This document shows, piece by piece, positions 1 through 8,723 of a stretch of 64,000 bases of DNA. Under the pieces are notes generated by a model. That model saw nothing but the letters and a program-made list of their open reading frames with translations, was not told the DNA's origin and did no database searches. The stretch is taken from contig NZ_CP059724.1 of the NCBI RefSeq assembly GCF_022369515.1, positions 1,426,001 through 1,490,000 on the forward strand, written 5' to 3'. A program made the position numbers and the translations under genes. Every line of letters starts with the position of its first letter. Within the stretch, counting starts at the first letter, position 1. The DNA comes from Paenibacillus sp. 19GGS1-52 (lineage in GTDB: Bacteria; Bacillota; Bacilli; Paenibacillales; Paenibacillaceae).

Positions 1-2
1 AT

Positions 3-1112
3 TTGATTCATCGCAATAGCGACGAGATTCTTGCTATTTCGCAGACAACTGCAGCCTGTTTTCCAGAGTATATACGGGAGAGTAAGGTTACTCAAATTCC
101 CCCTTCCTGGAATGATCAAGAGATGATGGTTGAGGCATGGAGCAAGCTGCGGGGCGAGCGGCGGAGGGAGCTGAAGGTACGGCCGGAGGAGCCGCTTATC
201 GGATATATATCTTCCTTCATCAATAAGGAAAAGGGCTTGGAGCATTTCGTGAAAATGGCAGTCTTCGTGTCAGCCGTTCATCCGAAGTCTAAATATCTTG
301 TTATCGGTACACCCGGTGACAAGAGTTATTATGAACGCTGTGTGCGTAAGGTGAAGCTGGAAGGACTAACCTCCCGTTTCAAGTTTGTTGGATATGAAGA
401 GTGTCTTCCGGCTGCTTATTGTGCCATGGATGTGCTGGTCGTACCCAGCCTCATTCGCGAAGGTTTCGGCATGACTGCCATGGAAGGTATGTCCTTCGGC
501 AAGCCTGTAGTGGCTTATGATTCCGGTGGGTTGCGCGAAATTTTGCATACTGTAGGCTGTGGCGATTATCTTGTGCCTGCAGAGAATATTGAAATGCTGG
601 CCGAAAGGGTAAATACCCTGCTGGCCGCACCGGGACTGGCGGCGGCCATAGGTGCTCAGGCCCGCGAGTACGTCAATCTTATCTACGGGCCGGTGGCTTA
701 CCGGGCCCGCATGCTTGGTCTGGCGGAGCGGTGGAGCCTCCGCTACTGCACTGCACTGCCCCAGCTTGCGGGTCCCCCCGCAGCGGTGGCAGTGCCAGAC
801 CCGCCCGTTGGCGAAGCCACGGGCGAGAGCAAGCCCGCAGCACCGGCGGCACCGCAGCCGCGCAAGGGCAGTGCACGCCGCGCCGCCCGGCTGCGGCGCG
901 GCAAGCTCCGGCGCGGCAAGCTCCGGCGCGGCAGGCTGCGCCGCGCCAAGTCTCGGGCGCGCCGGGGCGAGCGCCCGAGGGCTGTGCGCCGCGCGGCGCG
1001 CAAGCGGCGCAGCGCGGTTGCAGCCCGGCGGCGGGGCACCGCCAGGGGCAAACGGGCGCGCGGCGGCGTTCGCCGGGGGCGCCGCGCCGGAAGCCGCCGC
1101 AAGGCGGCTTAA
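3..1112 (+). CDS. Glycosyltransferase family 4, 5'-truncated, with arginine-rich tail
   Basis: The gene enters the window already open, so the true start lies upstream. Residues 1-245 read as the C-terminal half of a GT-B glycosyltransferase: GYISSFINKEKGLEHFV resembles the GT4 nucleotide-sugar domain, and REGFGMTAMEGMSFGKPVV (about residues 152-170) carries the EX7E motif that contacts the donor sugar. After about residue 285 the protein changes to a tail of nearly pure Arg/Lys/Ala/Gly of about 85 residues, encoded by very GC-rich DNA with a 15-bp tandem repeat. The donor and acceptor cannot be read. It sits upstream of a nucleotide-sugar operon, which suggests a surface or spore glycan role (inference). 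Confidence 0.8.
   Translation: MIHRNSDEILAISQTTAACFPEYIRESKVTQIPPSWNDQEMMVEAWSKLRGERRRELKVRPEEPLIGYISSFINKEKGLEHFVKMAVFVSAVHPKSKYLVIGTPGDKSYYERCVRKVKLEGLTSRFKFVGYEECLPAAYCAMDVLVVPSLIREGFGMTAMEGMSFGKPVVAYDSGGLREILHTVGCGDYLVPAENIEMLAERVNTLLAAPGLAAAIGAQAREYVNLIYGPVAYRARMLGLAERWSLRYCTALPQLAGPPAAVAVPDPPVGEATGESKPAAPAAPQPRKGSARRAARLRRGKLRRGKLRRGRLRRAKSRARRGERPRAVRRAARKRRSAVAARRRGTARGKRARGGVRRGRRAGSRRKAA
896..940 (+). repeat. Three 15-bp tandem repeats in the Arg-rich tail
   Basis: The unit GCGCGGCAAGCTCCG occurs at 896-910 and 911-925, with a two-base variant at 926-940. It encodes the repeating RRGKL pattern of the glycosyltransferase tail and shows that the tail grows by repeat duplication. Confidence 0.85.
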
Positions 1113-1276
1113 GCTCCGCTGGTCCAGCGGAAGCAACACGAACTTCATGATGCGTTGCGAGTTCAGTTAGAGCTGAGCGGACAAATTTATTATAAAGTGT
1201 ACATTCGTCAATATAGACTCCAATACTCTTACTCAGTTACTCACAATTCCCATTTCGATCCAATGCTCAAACTTGT

Positions 1277-1329
1277 CACCCGCACCCGCACCCGCACCCG
1301 CACCCGCACCCGCACCCGCACCCGCACCC
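1277..1329 (+). repeat. Hexanucleotide tandem repeat (CACCCG)n
   Basis: Almost nine copies of CACCCG lie between the glycosyltransferase and the sugar operon. No convincing gene covers it. The unit length is a multiple of three, and slippage here would change the spacing of the intergenic region. Confidence 0.9.
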
Positions 1330-1457
1330 TTGGTTCATCCCAAATAGCGTAGAAATATGCTGTTAATTAGATCTGAAACCCCCTAGTGAACAATATTAAA
1401 TGACATTTATGCCTCTAATATCGACATTTATACCGATTAGGGGACAAAAAGCTGAAT

Positions 1458-1536
1458 TTAACAGCACTAAATGCTGCTAAATCAGTCTAATAACCAAATT
1501 TACGACTATTAACAGCACTAAATGCTGCTAAATCAG
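1458..1536. repeat. Two identical 28-bp direct repeats, each with a palindrome
   Basis: Positions 1458-1485 and 1509-1536 are identical over 28 bases. Each contains the inverted repeat CAGCACTAAATGCTG. They lie 51 bp apart and about 170 bp upstream of the first gene of the sugar operon. They could be paired operators or a dispersed intergenic element. The rest of the 590-bp gap (1113-1700) shows no gene. Confidence 0.75.
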
Positions 1537-1700
1537 CGGATTAAACTAAATTATTGTCCAGTATCAGCATATTTTGAAATATAACTCACCATGAAATGAA
1601 GGTTATCCTGTTAGACGTACTCCTGACGATTAGCATATTTAACATTTATTAATAAATTTCAGCCAGCCCATAAACAACGAAGAGAGGGGAGAGTGAATTC

Positions 1701-2795
1701 ATGAAGATCATGACGATTTTGGGCACACGTCCCGAAATCATCCGCTTAAGCGTGATCATTCCGCTTCTCGACAAGTATGCCGAGCGTCATGTGCTAGTGC
1801 ATACAGGGCAGAACTTTACAGCCAGTCTCAGCGGCATTTTCTTCGCTGAATTGGGGCTGCGGGCCCCGGATTATGTGCTGCAGGATAAGCAGGCCGGTCT
1901 AGGCGGTCAGCTTGCCGCCATGTTCAGCAGCTTGGAAAACATCCTGTTGCAAGAACAGCCGGATCGGGTTCTGCTCCTAGGCGATACGAATAGTGCATTA
2001 TGTGCGATCTTGGCTGAGCGGATGGGCATTCCGGTAGTGCATATGGAAGCGGGCAACCGCTGCTTCGATTTGAAAGTGCCGGAGGAGAAAAACCGCCGTG
2101 TCATAGATGCCGTCTCAACCATAAATATGCCATATACACAGCAGAGCAAAAGACATCTGATCAGCGAGGGTTTTCCAAGTGCGCGTATTGTGTTAACTGG
2201 AAATCCGATTCATGAGGTTATGACTCATTATGCTCAGAGAATCGAAGCTTCTGATATTCTGAACCGTCTGAAGCTGTTGCCAAAGCAATATTTTCTCGTG
2301 ACCGCACATCGGGCAGAGAATGTAGATGATCCTGATTCTTTGCAGCAAATTATGTCTGGTTTGAATGCCGTCGCTGAGCATTTTGGAATCCGTCTGATCT
2401 GCAGCATACATCCCCGCACTCGCTCCAGACTAACGGAGCAATCCTACCTTCCTATGCACCCACTTGTTGAGTTTCACGAGCCCTTCGGATTTTTTGATTT
2501 TGTCCAATTGGAGCAGCAGGCCTTATGTGCTATTTCGGACAGTGGAACAGTTCAGGAGGAATGCTGTCTGATGGGAGTACCTACCGTAACGATCCGCAGG
2601 ACGACAGAACGTCCGGAAACAGTGGATTGCGGCAGTAATATCGTGTCAGGTGTGAAGCAGGATAGCATTTTTCGTTGCGTCAAAGTAATGACGGCGCTGA
2701 ATCGAAATTGGGAAGCGCCGGAAGGGTATCGGACACCGGATGTCTCAATCAAGGTAGTCAAATTTTTGCTTGGAGGGAACCTGCATGTTCAATAA
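1701..2795 (+). CDS. Non-hydrolysing UDP-N-acetylglucosamine 2-epimerase family (WecB/CapG type)
   Basis: 364 residues, the usual length for this family. Family motifs are visible: GTRPEIIRL at the N-terminus, HTGQNF near residue 35, LLGDTNS near 95, VHMEAGNRCF near 115, and ISDSGTVQEECCLMG near 277. The family epimerises C2 of UDP-HexNAc in the cytosol. The next genes are a CapE/FlaA1-type dehydratase-epimerase and an RmlD-like reductase, the same trio that makes UDP-N-acetyl-L-fucosamine-type sugars in capsule clusters, so that product is likely (inference). An AG-rich stretch 5' of the ATG (GAGGGGAGAG) serves as ribosome binding site. It is the first gene of a five-gene operon with overlapping ends. 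Confidence 0.88.
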   Translation: MKIMTILGTRPEIIRLSVIIPLLDKYAERHVLVHTGQNFTASLSGIFFAELGLRAPDYVLQDKQAGLGGQLAAMFSSLENILLQEQPDRVLLLGDTNSALCAILAERMGIPVVHMEAGNRCFDLKVPEEKNRRVIDAVSTINMPYTQQSKRHLISEGFPSARIVLTGNPIHEVMTHYAQRIEASDILNRLKLLPKQYFLVTAHRAENVDDPDSLQQIMSGLNAVAEHFGIRLICSIHPRTRSRLTEQSYLPMHPLVEFHEPFGFFDFVQLEQQALCAISDSGTVQEECCLMGVPTVTIRRTTERPETVDCGSNIVSGVKQDSIFRCVKVMTALNRNWEAPEGYRTPDVSIKVVKFLLGGNLHVQ

Positions 2796-3771
2796 TAAAC
2801 GAATTATGGTCACAGGTGGCACCGGTTCCTGGGGGCATGAACTGATTAGACAGTTACTGCCGCAACAACCGAAAGAAATTATTATCTTCTCTCGCAGTGA
2901 GTCCGCTCAGGTAGCGATGAACCGCGAGTATGAAGATAGCCGCCTCAATTTTATTATTGGCGATATCCGCGACAAAGATGCGCTAATTGCTGCATGTCGC
3001 GGTGTTGATTATATTTTCCATCTGGCGGCGCTTAAGCATGTTCCTGTCTGCGAAGACCAGCCTTATGAAGCACTTAAGACAAACGTCATAGGTACTCAGA
3101 ATGTTATTGAAGCGGCAATTGTGAACGGTGTGGAGAAAGCCATCTATATTTCTACTGACAAAGCCGCCAACCCATCCAACTTCTACGGCATGACCAAAGC
3201 CATCGGCGAAAAGCTATTCGTATATGCCAACCTGCTCGGTTCCAGTACCCGGTTCGTCACGGTACGCGGCGGCAATGTGCTCGGAACCAACGGCAGTGTC
3301 ATTCATTTGTTTATGAAGCAGATCCAGGATAAGGGTCAGGTACGCATTACCGATATGAAAATGACTCGATTCTTCTTCACGCTGCGCGATGCGATTACGC
3401 TGTTGTTCAAAGCCACCGAGGTTAGCATTGGCGGTGAAATCTTCGTCATGACGATGCCGACCTGTCGGATTATTGATCTGGCCGAGGTGCTGATTAAAGC
3501 TTCCGGGAAGCCGAACGTAACGATTCTTGAAGCAGGTATTCGCCCTGGTGAGAAAATTCATGAAATTCTGATGAGCGATTTCGAGAGCCAGACGACGGTT
3601 GTATACGACGAGCAGTATCTGGTTATTCTTCCAACGCTGGATATGCCTGAGCTAAAGACCCACTACAACGACTATCCTCATGTTTCCTTTAGCAGCTTCA
3701 GCTCGGAGAACAATCTGATGAATCAGCAAGAGATCAAGAGTATCCTCGTTCGGGGAGGTTTTCTGCAATGA
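2785..3771 (+). CDS. SDR nucleotide-sugar 4,6-dehydratase/5-epimerase (CapE/FlaA1-like)
   Basis: The ATG at 2785 follows GGAGGG at 2772-2777, so it is preferred over a TTG 15 bases upstream. About 328 residues. The Rossmann motif VTGGTGSWGHE is at the N-terminus, HLAALKHVPVCE near residue 82, and the catalytic region STDKAANPSNFYGMTK holds the Y-x3-K pair. These are hallmarks of the polysaccharide-synthesis SDRs that convert UDP-GlcNAc to 4-keto-6-deoxy intermediates. It overlaps the preceding gene by 11 bases and the next by 4, so translation is probably coupled. Confidence 0.87.
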   Translation: MFNNKRIMVTGGTGSWGHELIRQLLPQQPKEIIIFSRSESAQVAMNREYEDSRLNFIIGDIRDKDALIAACRGVDYIFHLAALKHVPVCEDQPYEALKTNVIGTQNVIEAAIVNGVEKAIYISTDKAANPSNFYGMTKAIGEKLFVYANLLGSSTRFVTVRGGNVLGTNGSVIHLFMKQIQDKGQVRITDMKMTRFFFTLRDAITLLFKATEVSIGGEIFVMTMPTCRIIDLAEVLIKASGKPNVTILEAGIRPGEKIHEILMSDFESQTTVVYDEQYLVILPTLDMPELKTHYNDYPHVSFSSFSSENNLMNQQEIKSILVRGGFLQ

Positions 3772-4607
3772 AGCTGCTTATTCTCGGCGGAAACGGTATG
3801 GCGGGACATATGCTGGTGGATTATTTTCACCGTCTGGGCAAGCATCACGTCTTCTATACAACCCGGGATAAGCGAGATCTCGGCGGGCTGTATATAGATG
3901 CCGATGATATAGCTGGAGTGGAGAAGCTGGTCGACATCGTCTCCCCCCACTGCATAATTAATGCGATGGGAGTGCTCAACCAATTTGCGGAGTCTGACAA
4001 AATAGAGGCTTATCATGTGAATGGCTTCTTTCCTCATCGGCTGCGGCGTGCGGCGGACAATATTCATGCCCGACTCATTCATATTAGTACCGACTGCGTG
4101 TTCGAAGGCACACGCGGTAGTTATATGGAAGAGGATATTCCTGATGGAACCTCCGTCTATGCCATTTCCAAAAGTCTTGGAGAGGTCCGGCAGCCAGGGC
4201 ATCTGACCATTCGCACTTCCATTATAGGGCCGGAAATTCGCACAGGCGGGATCGGTCTGATGGAATGGTTTCTGGCGCAGAGAGGACAAATATCCGGCTA
4301 CCGGCGGGTAATGTGGAACGGAGTAACTACCCTGGAATTAGCCAAAGCTATAGATTCTCTGCTGGATTCCACCGTGTCGGGTCTGATCCATTTGGCACAT
4401 CCAACGCCAGTAAGTAAATATGAGCTGCTTCAACATATTCAGGCGATTTTTAATAAAAAAGATATCGAAATCATTCCAGACGACCTGCATATTCAAGACC
4501 GTACTCTGGTAAGTACGAGAGAGGATGTTACCATACAGCTGCCGACATATCCTGAAATGCTTGCAGAACTGGCTGACTGGATGATGCACTCAGGACAGTC
4601 CTCATGA
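3768..4607 (+). CDS. RmlD-like SDR sugar-nucleotide reductase
   Basis: 279 residues with an N-terminal GGNGMAGHM dinucleotide-binding loop, then INAMGVLNQFAESD, HISTDCVFEG and YAISKSLGE (Y-x3-K), as in dTDP-4-dehydrorhamnose reductases. In CapE/CapF/CapG-type pathways a reductase of this fold acts after the dehydratase. CapF itself has a C-terminal cupin domain that is absent here. Starts inside the previous stop codon (ATGA overlap) and overlaps the next gene by 4 bases. Confidence 0.82.
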   Translation: MKLLILGGNGMAGHMLVDYFHRLGKHHVFYTTRDKRDLGGLYIDADDIAGVEKLVDIVSPHCIINAMGVLNQFAESDKIEAYHVNGFFPHRLRRAADNIHARLIHISTDCVFEGTRGSYMEEDIPDGTSVYAISKSLGEVRQPGHLTIRTSIIGPEIRTGGIGLMEWFLAQRGQISGYRRVMWNGVTTLELAKAIDSLLDSTVSGLIHLAHPTPVSKYELLQHIQAIFNKKDIEIIPDDLHIQDRTLVSTREDVTIQLPTYPEMLAELADWMMHSGQSS

Positions 4608-5635
4608 CAGGTCGGAGATTGTTGATTACCGGGGCGGCTGGTTTTACTGGACGTCATGCTGTTAACTATTTTTCGGCTGCGGGTGCAGAAGTTATAGCGG
4701 TAGTGCGCTGTGCAACAAACGTATCTTTCTCTGCTGCCTCTTCTACCGCAGGGATTTCAGCTGTCTCCGCGGCTTTTTCAGATGACGTGCAGGTATATAA
4801 TTGTGATTTAAGTGACCGACAGGCGGTAGACCAGATGATTAAGGAAATGGCACCAGAGGAGGTGCTTCATCTGGCAGGCAAAAATTCAGTACCGGAGTCA
4901 TGGAACAATCCATTGCTCTATATGGAGACGAACGTAATGGCTACGCTGTACTTGCTTGAGGCGATGCGGAGTTTGCCAGCCAGCCGAATTCTGGTGGCTG
5001 GCTCCCGCCTGAAGTACAGACCAGGTCTTGCAGCAGGACCGCCGCATCCCTATAGTCTCAGCAAGACGCTGGAGGAGCTAATATCGCTGGCTTGGGGAAC
5101 AATGTTTCAACAGAAGGTTCTGCTGGCAGAGCCTTGCAACCTGATTGGTCCCGGACCTTCTACCGGTTTTTGCTCATTATTAGCTCAGCATATAGTGCGT
5201 AGTGAAGCTGTAGCTGTCCTTGACTCTAGCTCAGATTCAGTCATAAGCGCGATGTTATCTCCGTTCAGGCTGTCCTCCCGCTCCGCGCTACGGGACTTCC
5301 TTGATGTTCGCGATTGTATCAGAGCTTATGATTATATATTGCGCAAGGGGGAGAACGGAACGATCTATCGAATTGATTCTGGAACGCAACGACAGCTGGG
5401 GGAAATTGCGGAACAGCTGCTAACACAATCCATTGCAGCAGTCCCGATGGATTGGGGGCAGGACTCTGGGGATCAGCTTGCTGAGAATCCGGTTAAACCT
5501 GCTGCTTTGCCATCGGCAACTACACCTGAAGCTGATGTAGCAGTCCTAGGGTGGACACCGGAAATCAAACTTACCCAGTCCCTTACTGATATTTTGGAGT
5601 ATTACCGCGCAAGCAAGGAAGGGAGGCCAATATGA
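4604..5635 (+). CDS. NAD-dependent epimerase/dehydratase (SDR), sugar operon
   Basis: 343 residues. ITGAAGFTGRHAV is the cofactor loop, HLAGKNSVPESWNNP near residue 90 and PHPYSLSKTLEE near 148 give the SDR active-site Y-x3-K. The C-terminal half has the substrate-binding pattern FLDVRDCIRAYDYIL seen in GDP-mannose 4,6-dehydratase-like enzymes. An unusual serine- and alanine-rich insert lies at residues 40-65. The exact sugar cannot be assigned. Four-base overlaps on both sides place it in the operon. Confidence 0.8.
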   Translation: MTGRRLLITGAAGFTGRHAVNYFSAAGAEVIAVVRCATNVSFSAASSTAGISAVSAAFSDDVQVYNCDLSDRQAVDQMIKEMAPEEVLHLAGKNSVPESWNNPLLYMETNVMATLYLLEAMRSLPASRILVAGSRLKYRPGLAAGPPHPYSLSKTLEELISLAWGTMFQQKVLLAEPCNLIGPGPSTGFCSLLAQHIVRSEAVAVLDSSSDSVISAMLSPFRLSSRSALRDFLDVRDCIRAYDYILRKGENGTIYRIDSGTQRQLGEIAEQLLTQSIAAVPMDWGQDSGDQLAENPVKPAALPSATTPEADVAVLGWTPEIKLTQSLTDILEYYRASKEGRPI

Positions 5636-6348
5636 CTCCGAAAGTTTCAGTAATCATACCGTTTTACAATTGTCCCTATATCGAACAGGCGCTGCAAAGC
5701 GTCTTCTCTCAATCCAGAAAAGCTCATGAAATTATCGTTGTCGATGATGGATCAACCATGCATGCTGACCGAATAACACCTTATCGTTCCCGAATTCATT
5801 ATTTGGGCAAAAGCAACGGTGGTACCGCTTCTGCACTAAATCATGGCATTACCTTCGCCTCAGGTGATTATATCGTCTGGTTAAGCTCAGACGATATGCT
5901 CTATCGTGACAAGATTAACAATCAGCTCCAGTTCATGGAACAGAACCAGCTTTTAATTTCCTATACCAACTTCAATTATATTAATGGGCAATCCCAGCTG
6001 CTTCAGCTGAATGCCCTTGACCCTTTTCCGAATCAGCTGGAATATCTACGCAGTTTTCTGTACGGTAATCCCATCAATGGCTGTACAGTTATGATCAAGA
6101 AAGAGCTATTCGGAGCCATTGGTTTGTTTGACGAGTCACTGCCTTACACGCACGACTATGATTTATGGTTTCGGGCACTGCTGAACGGATATCCACCAGT
6201 CTTTCTGAATCAGTCATTGACCGCCTACAGAAAACATGACGGGATGGGAACTATAAAGTATTCCGATGCTGTGGCAGCAGAGGCAGCAGCAACCAATAAC
6301 CGTTATAAGGTCCAGCTCAGAAGTCTGCTCACCTCCATGGGAGGTTGA
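5632..6348 (+). CDS. Family 2 glycosyltransferase
   Basis: 238 residues. The GT-A signature is clear: VSVIIPFYNCPYIEQALQSV, then IIVVDDGS and GDYIVWLSSDD (metal-binding acidic pair). The acceptor part ends with HDYDLWFRAL, typical of GT2 enzymes. No membrane segments, so it is probably a cytosolic enzyme that adds one residue to a lipid- or protein-linked glycan. Last gene of the overlapping operon; a 100-base gap to the next gene shows no strong terminator. Confidence 0.85.
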   Translation: MTPKVSVIIPFYNCPYIEQALQSVFSQSRKAHEIIVVDDGSTMHADRITPYRSRIHYLGKSNGGTASALNHGITFASGDYIVWLSSDDMLYRDKINNQLQFMEQNQLLISYTNFNYINGQSQLLQLNALDPFPNQLEYLRSFLYGNPINGCTVMIKKELFGAIGLFDESLPYTHDYDLWFRALLNGYPPVFLNQSLTAYRKHDGMGTIKYSDAVAAEAAATNNRYKVQLRSLLTSMGG

Positions 6349-6462
6349 CCTGTTCGCGAGAGCATTATGCCAAATCCTTTCAGGATAGCTTGATCTTAAG
6401 AAGGCCATTCTAATGATTGTTACGTTGCACACATAACAACATTAGAGATGGAGGATGAATTC

Positions 6463-7395
6463 ATGTTGCGATCAAAGATCAGCTGGTCAGTTTCTGCCGC
6501 ATTGCTTCTCGGCATGGTAAGTATTACGGGCTGTGGAACTAACAATGCGGCGAATACTGGTGTTCAGACCAAGAGTGTAAAGGGGATACATGACGGTCGT
6601 ATCGGCATGAAATCCGTAGATGGTGGAATGATTCGGACGAAGACTACAGATAAGATGGAAATAAGCCGAGACTTGGCTGACCGCATAGCGGCATTGCCGG
6701 ATGTTCGATCAGCGAACGTTGTACTGCTCGGCAAAAGCGCTTATGTCGCCGTAATACTCGATGAAGCTGCAGCTGGACCTCATGCCAAGAGTACAACACG
6801 CTATAATGCCCGTTCTTATTCCACACCGAATACTTATGGAACTGGAAATGGGCCTACTGGAATGTTGCCCGGTACGGGCAGATCAGTGACAGGTACCGAT
6901 AGAACCATGGGAAGCACAGGTGTAATGCCGGGAACATTGGGAACAACAGGAACAACAGGTACTACAGGAACTACAGGCATTACAGGAACAACAGGAACTA
7001 CAGGAACAACAGGGATTACAGGTACTACAGGTACTACAGGTAATAGAACCACAGATGTTATGGATGGCCGCGGAATGAAGCGTGAAATCGATAGAGGCAT
7101 AGGCAAAGGAGTAGGTACAGGATTGGGAATGGGAACCAGAAGTACCACTCCGGGCTATAACATGACGGCAACGAAAGCCGATACCGTGACCAAGGAAATG
7201 AAGGACAAAATTGCTGCTGAAGTCAAGAAACACGCGCCGCAGATTAATGCTGTGTACGTCTCAGCCAATGCGGACTTTGTACAACGTGTCAATGTCTATG
7301 CCGAAGAGGCCCGCGCGGGTCATCCACTGAAAGGCTTTGCTGATGAATTCCGCATAATGGTTGATCGCATCTTTCCGACTCGAAGTGGTAGATAA
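6463..7395 (+). CDS. YhcN/YlaJ-type sporulation lipoprotein with GTT repeat region
   Basis: The ATG at 6463 is chosen because GGAGG at 6450-6454 precedes it by eight bases; an earlier ATG at 6448 has no such site. 310 residues. The signal peptide ends in a lipobox SITGC. The flanking halves ([20 protein letters not shown], and [18 protein letters not shown] with [16 protein letters not shown]) match the YhcN/YlaJ family of forespore lipoproteins. The middle is a low-complexity Gly-Thr-Thr/Ile repeat at about residues 155-195, not part of the family core. It acts outside the membrane, probably at the spore inner membrane or cortex (known for the family). Confidence 0.8.
   Translation: MLRSKISWSVSAALLLGMVSITGCGTNNAANTGVQTKSVKGIHDGRIGMKSVDGGMIRTKTTDKMEISRDLADRIAALPDVRSANVVLLGKSAYVAVILDEAAAGPHAKSTTRYNARSYSTPNTYGTGNGPTGMLPGTGRSVTGTDRTMGSTGVMPGTLGTTGTTGTTGTTGITGTTGTTGTTGITGTTGTTGNRTTDVMDGRGMKREIDRGIGKGVGTGLGMGTRSTTPGYNMTATKADTVTKEMKDKIAAEVKKHAPQINAVYVSANADFVQRVNVYAEEARAGHPLKGFADEFRIMVDRIFPTRSGR
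6942..7044 (+). repeat. 9-bp GTT-coding tandem repeat in the lipoprotein
   Basis: Degenerate 9-base units of the form ACAACAGGA/ACTACAGGT encode Gly-Thr-Thr and Gly-Ile-Thr triplets, at least ten in a row. The repeat resembles collagen-like or spore-surface low-complexity regions that vary in length between strains. Confidence 0.8.
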
Positions 7396-7440
7396 TCTGG
7401 CCATAAGATAATTCTAATATTCATGTAAGGGACAGCAATA

Positions 7441-7490
7441 AGCGCAGCAACTTCTCCGGATGACTGGGAGAGTTTGCTGCGCTTTGTTGT
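7441..7490. terminator. Rho-independent terminator between converging genes
   Basis: AGCGCAGCAA at 7441-7450 pairs with TTGCTGCGCT at 7473-7482, followed by TTGTTGTT. It lies between the convergent lipoprotein and nagA genes and may serve both. Confidence 0.75.
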
Positions 7491-7508
7491 TAAGTAATAA
7501 GCTATTCC

Positions 7509-8723
7509 TTAATTTACATCAGTAGGCGTAATTCTGCGGCCGCCAATCCATACATTCTGCAGATTAAGCTCAGCATCAAGCAGCAGGATATTGCCCCGCT
7601 TCCCGGCTTCCAAGGAACCGATACTGCGCTGCATGCCAAGCGATAAGGCGGGAGTTAGACTGGCAGCGCGTGAGGCTTCCTCCAGACTGAGTCCAACTTC
7701 CTGTATTAGGTACCGGAATCCACGAATCATAGTTAGTGTGCTTCCAGCCAGAGCAGCAGGATTATCTCTTAGGGTGGCTATACCTTCACGGACCACAACA
7801 GGTAAATCACCGATCATATATTCACCATCACTGAGGCCAGTTGCAGACATGGCATCTGTGATGAGCAATAGATTATTTTCACTCTTGAGGCGAGCCATTA
7901 TATTAATCGCTGAAGGATGAACATGAATCCCGTCAGCGATAATTTCCGCGCGTATCCGCTGATCATACATTATAGCGCCTACAGTCCCTGGTTTACGGTG
8001 ATGCAGGGGTGTCATGGCATTAAACATATGCACAGCTTGATTTAAGCCAGCGTCAGCGGCATTAATAACTTCCTCATAAGACGCATCGGTGTGACCGAGG
8101 GCTGCAGTTATGCTGTGTTTGCGAAGCCAGGTAATGGCCTGCAGTGCGCCTTCACGTTCCGGAGCCAAGGTTACTTGCCGGATTAGTCCTGGATATTGCG
8201 CTTCCCATTGTTCAAGCCACTCGATGTTGGCAGGGACAATATGCTCAGGATTCTGGGCACCAGACCATTTCGGACTGATGAAGGGTCCTTCCAGATGCAG
8301 GCCAGCAATTTGAGCAAAAAGCATGTTGCCTGCGGTGCGGAATGTATGGACCTCTGACAGCACGCGGTCAATTGCGGACTTTGCTGCAGTCATGGTGGTA
8401 GCAAGCATGGTGGTTGTTCCGTGTGAGCTATGGAACTTGGTAATAGCCTCCAGAGATTCTGCATCACAGTTCATGAAATCGTGGCCAGCTCCACCATGAA
8501 CATGCACATCTACGAAACCTGGAATGAATAGGCCTTCTGCCTTTTGTACGCTGACCGGCCAATGTGCATAACATTCAGGCAACCAAGCTGCTTCACCGAC
8601 ATAATGAATCTCATCGGTGGATACCGCGATTACACCCGTTGTAACCAGACCAAGGGGAGTTAGTACTTTGCCGAAGAGCAGTTCGCCTGTACCAACGGTG
8701 GTTTCCGTATTTATTTCAACCAT
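7509..8723 (-). CDS. nagA: N-acetylglucosamine-6-phosphate deacetylase
   Basis: 404 residues from the ATG at 8723, which has AAGGAG seven bases upstream; a longer frame to 8789 runs inside nagB and is not used. NagA removes acetate from GlcNAc-6-P in the cytosol. Family motifs: VDVHVHGGAGHDFMN (metal ligands), HLEGPFISPKWSGAQN, ALGHTDASYEE, HMFNAMTPLHHRKPG, and LLITDAMSATGL with the catalytic Asp. The start overlaps the end of nagB by 13 bases, so the two are translationally coupled; both are followed by a shared terminator. Confidence 0.95.
   Translation of the reverse strand: MVEINTETTVGTGELLFGKVLTPLGLVTTGVIAVSTDEIHYVGEAAWLPECYAHWPVSVQKAEGLFIPGFVDVHVHGGAGHDFMNCDAESLEAITKFHSSHGTTTMLATTMTAAKSAIDRVLSEVHTFRTAGNMLFAQIAGLHLEGPFISPKWSGAQNPEHIVPANIEWLEQWEAQYPGLIRQVTLAPEREGALQAITWLRKHSITAALGHTDASYEEVINAADAGLNQAVHMFNAMTPLHHRKPGTVGAIMYDQRIRAEIIADGIHVHPSAINIMARLKSENNLLLITDAMSATGLSDGEYMIGDLPVVVREGIATLRDNPAALAGSTLTMIRGFRYLIQEVGLSLEEASRAASLTPALSLGMQRSIGSLEAGKRGNILLLDAELNLQNVWIGGRRITPTDVN

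Noticed and set aside
366..1148. Several long open frames on both strands over the GC-rich tail of the glycosyltransferase.
   Set aside because: GC-rich DNA has few stops in any frame. The plus-strand frame continues the GT4 domain; the others give low-complexity strings only.
6834..7148. Minus-strand frame rich in Val and Pro opposite the lipoprotein.
   Set aside because: It is the reverse reading of the 9-bp GTT repeat and has no start signal.
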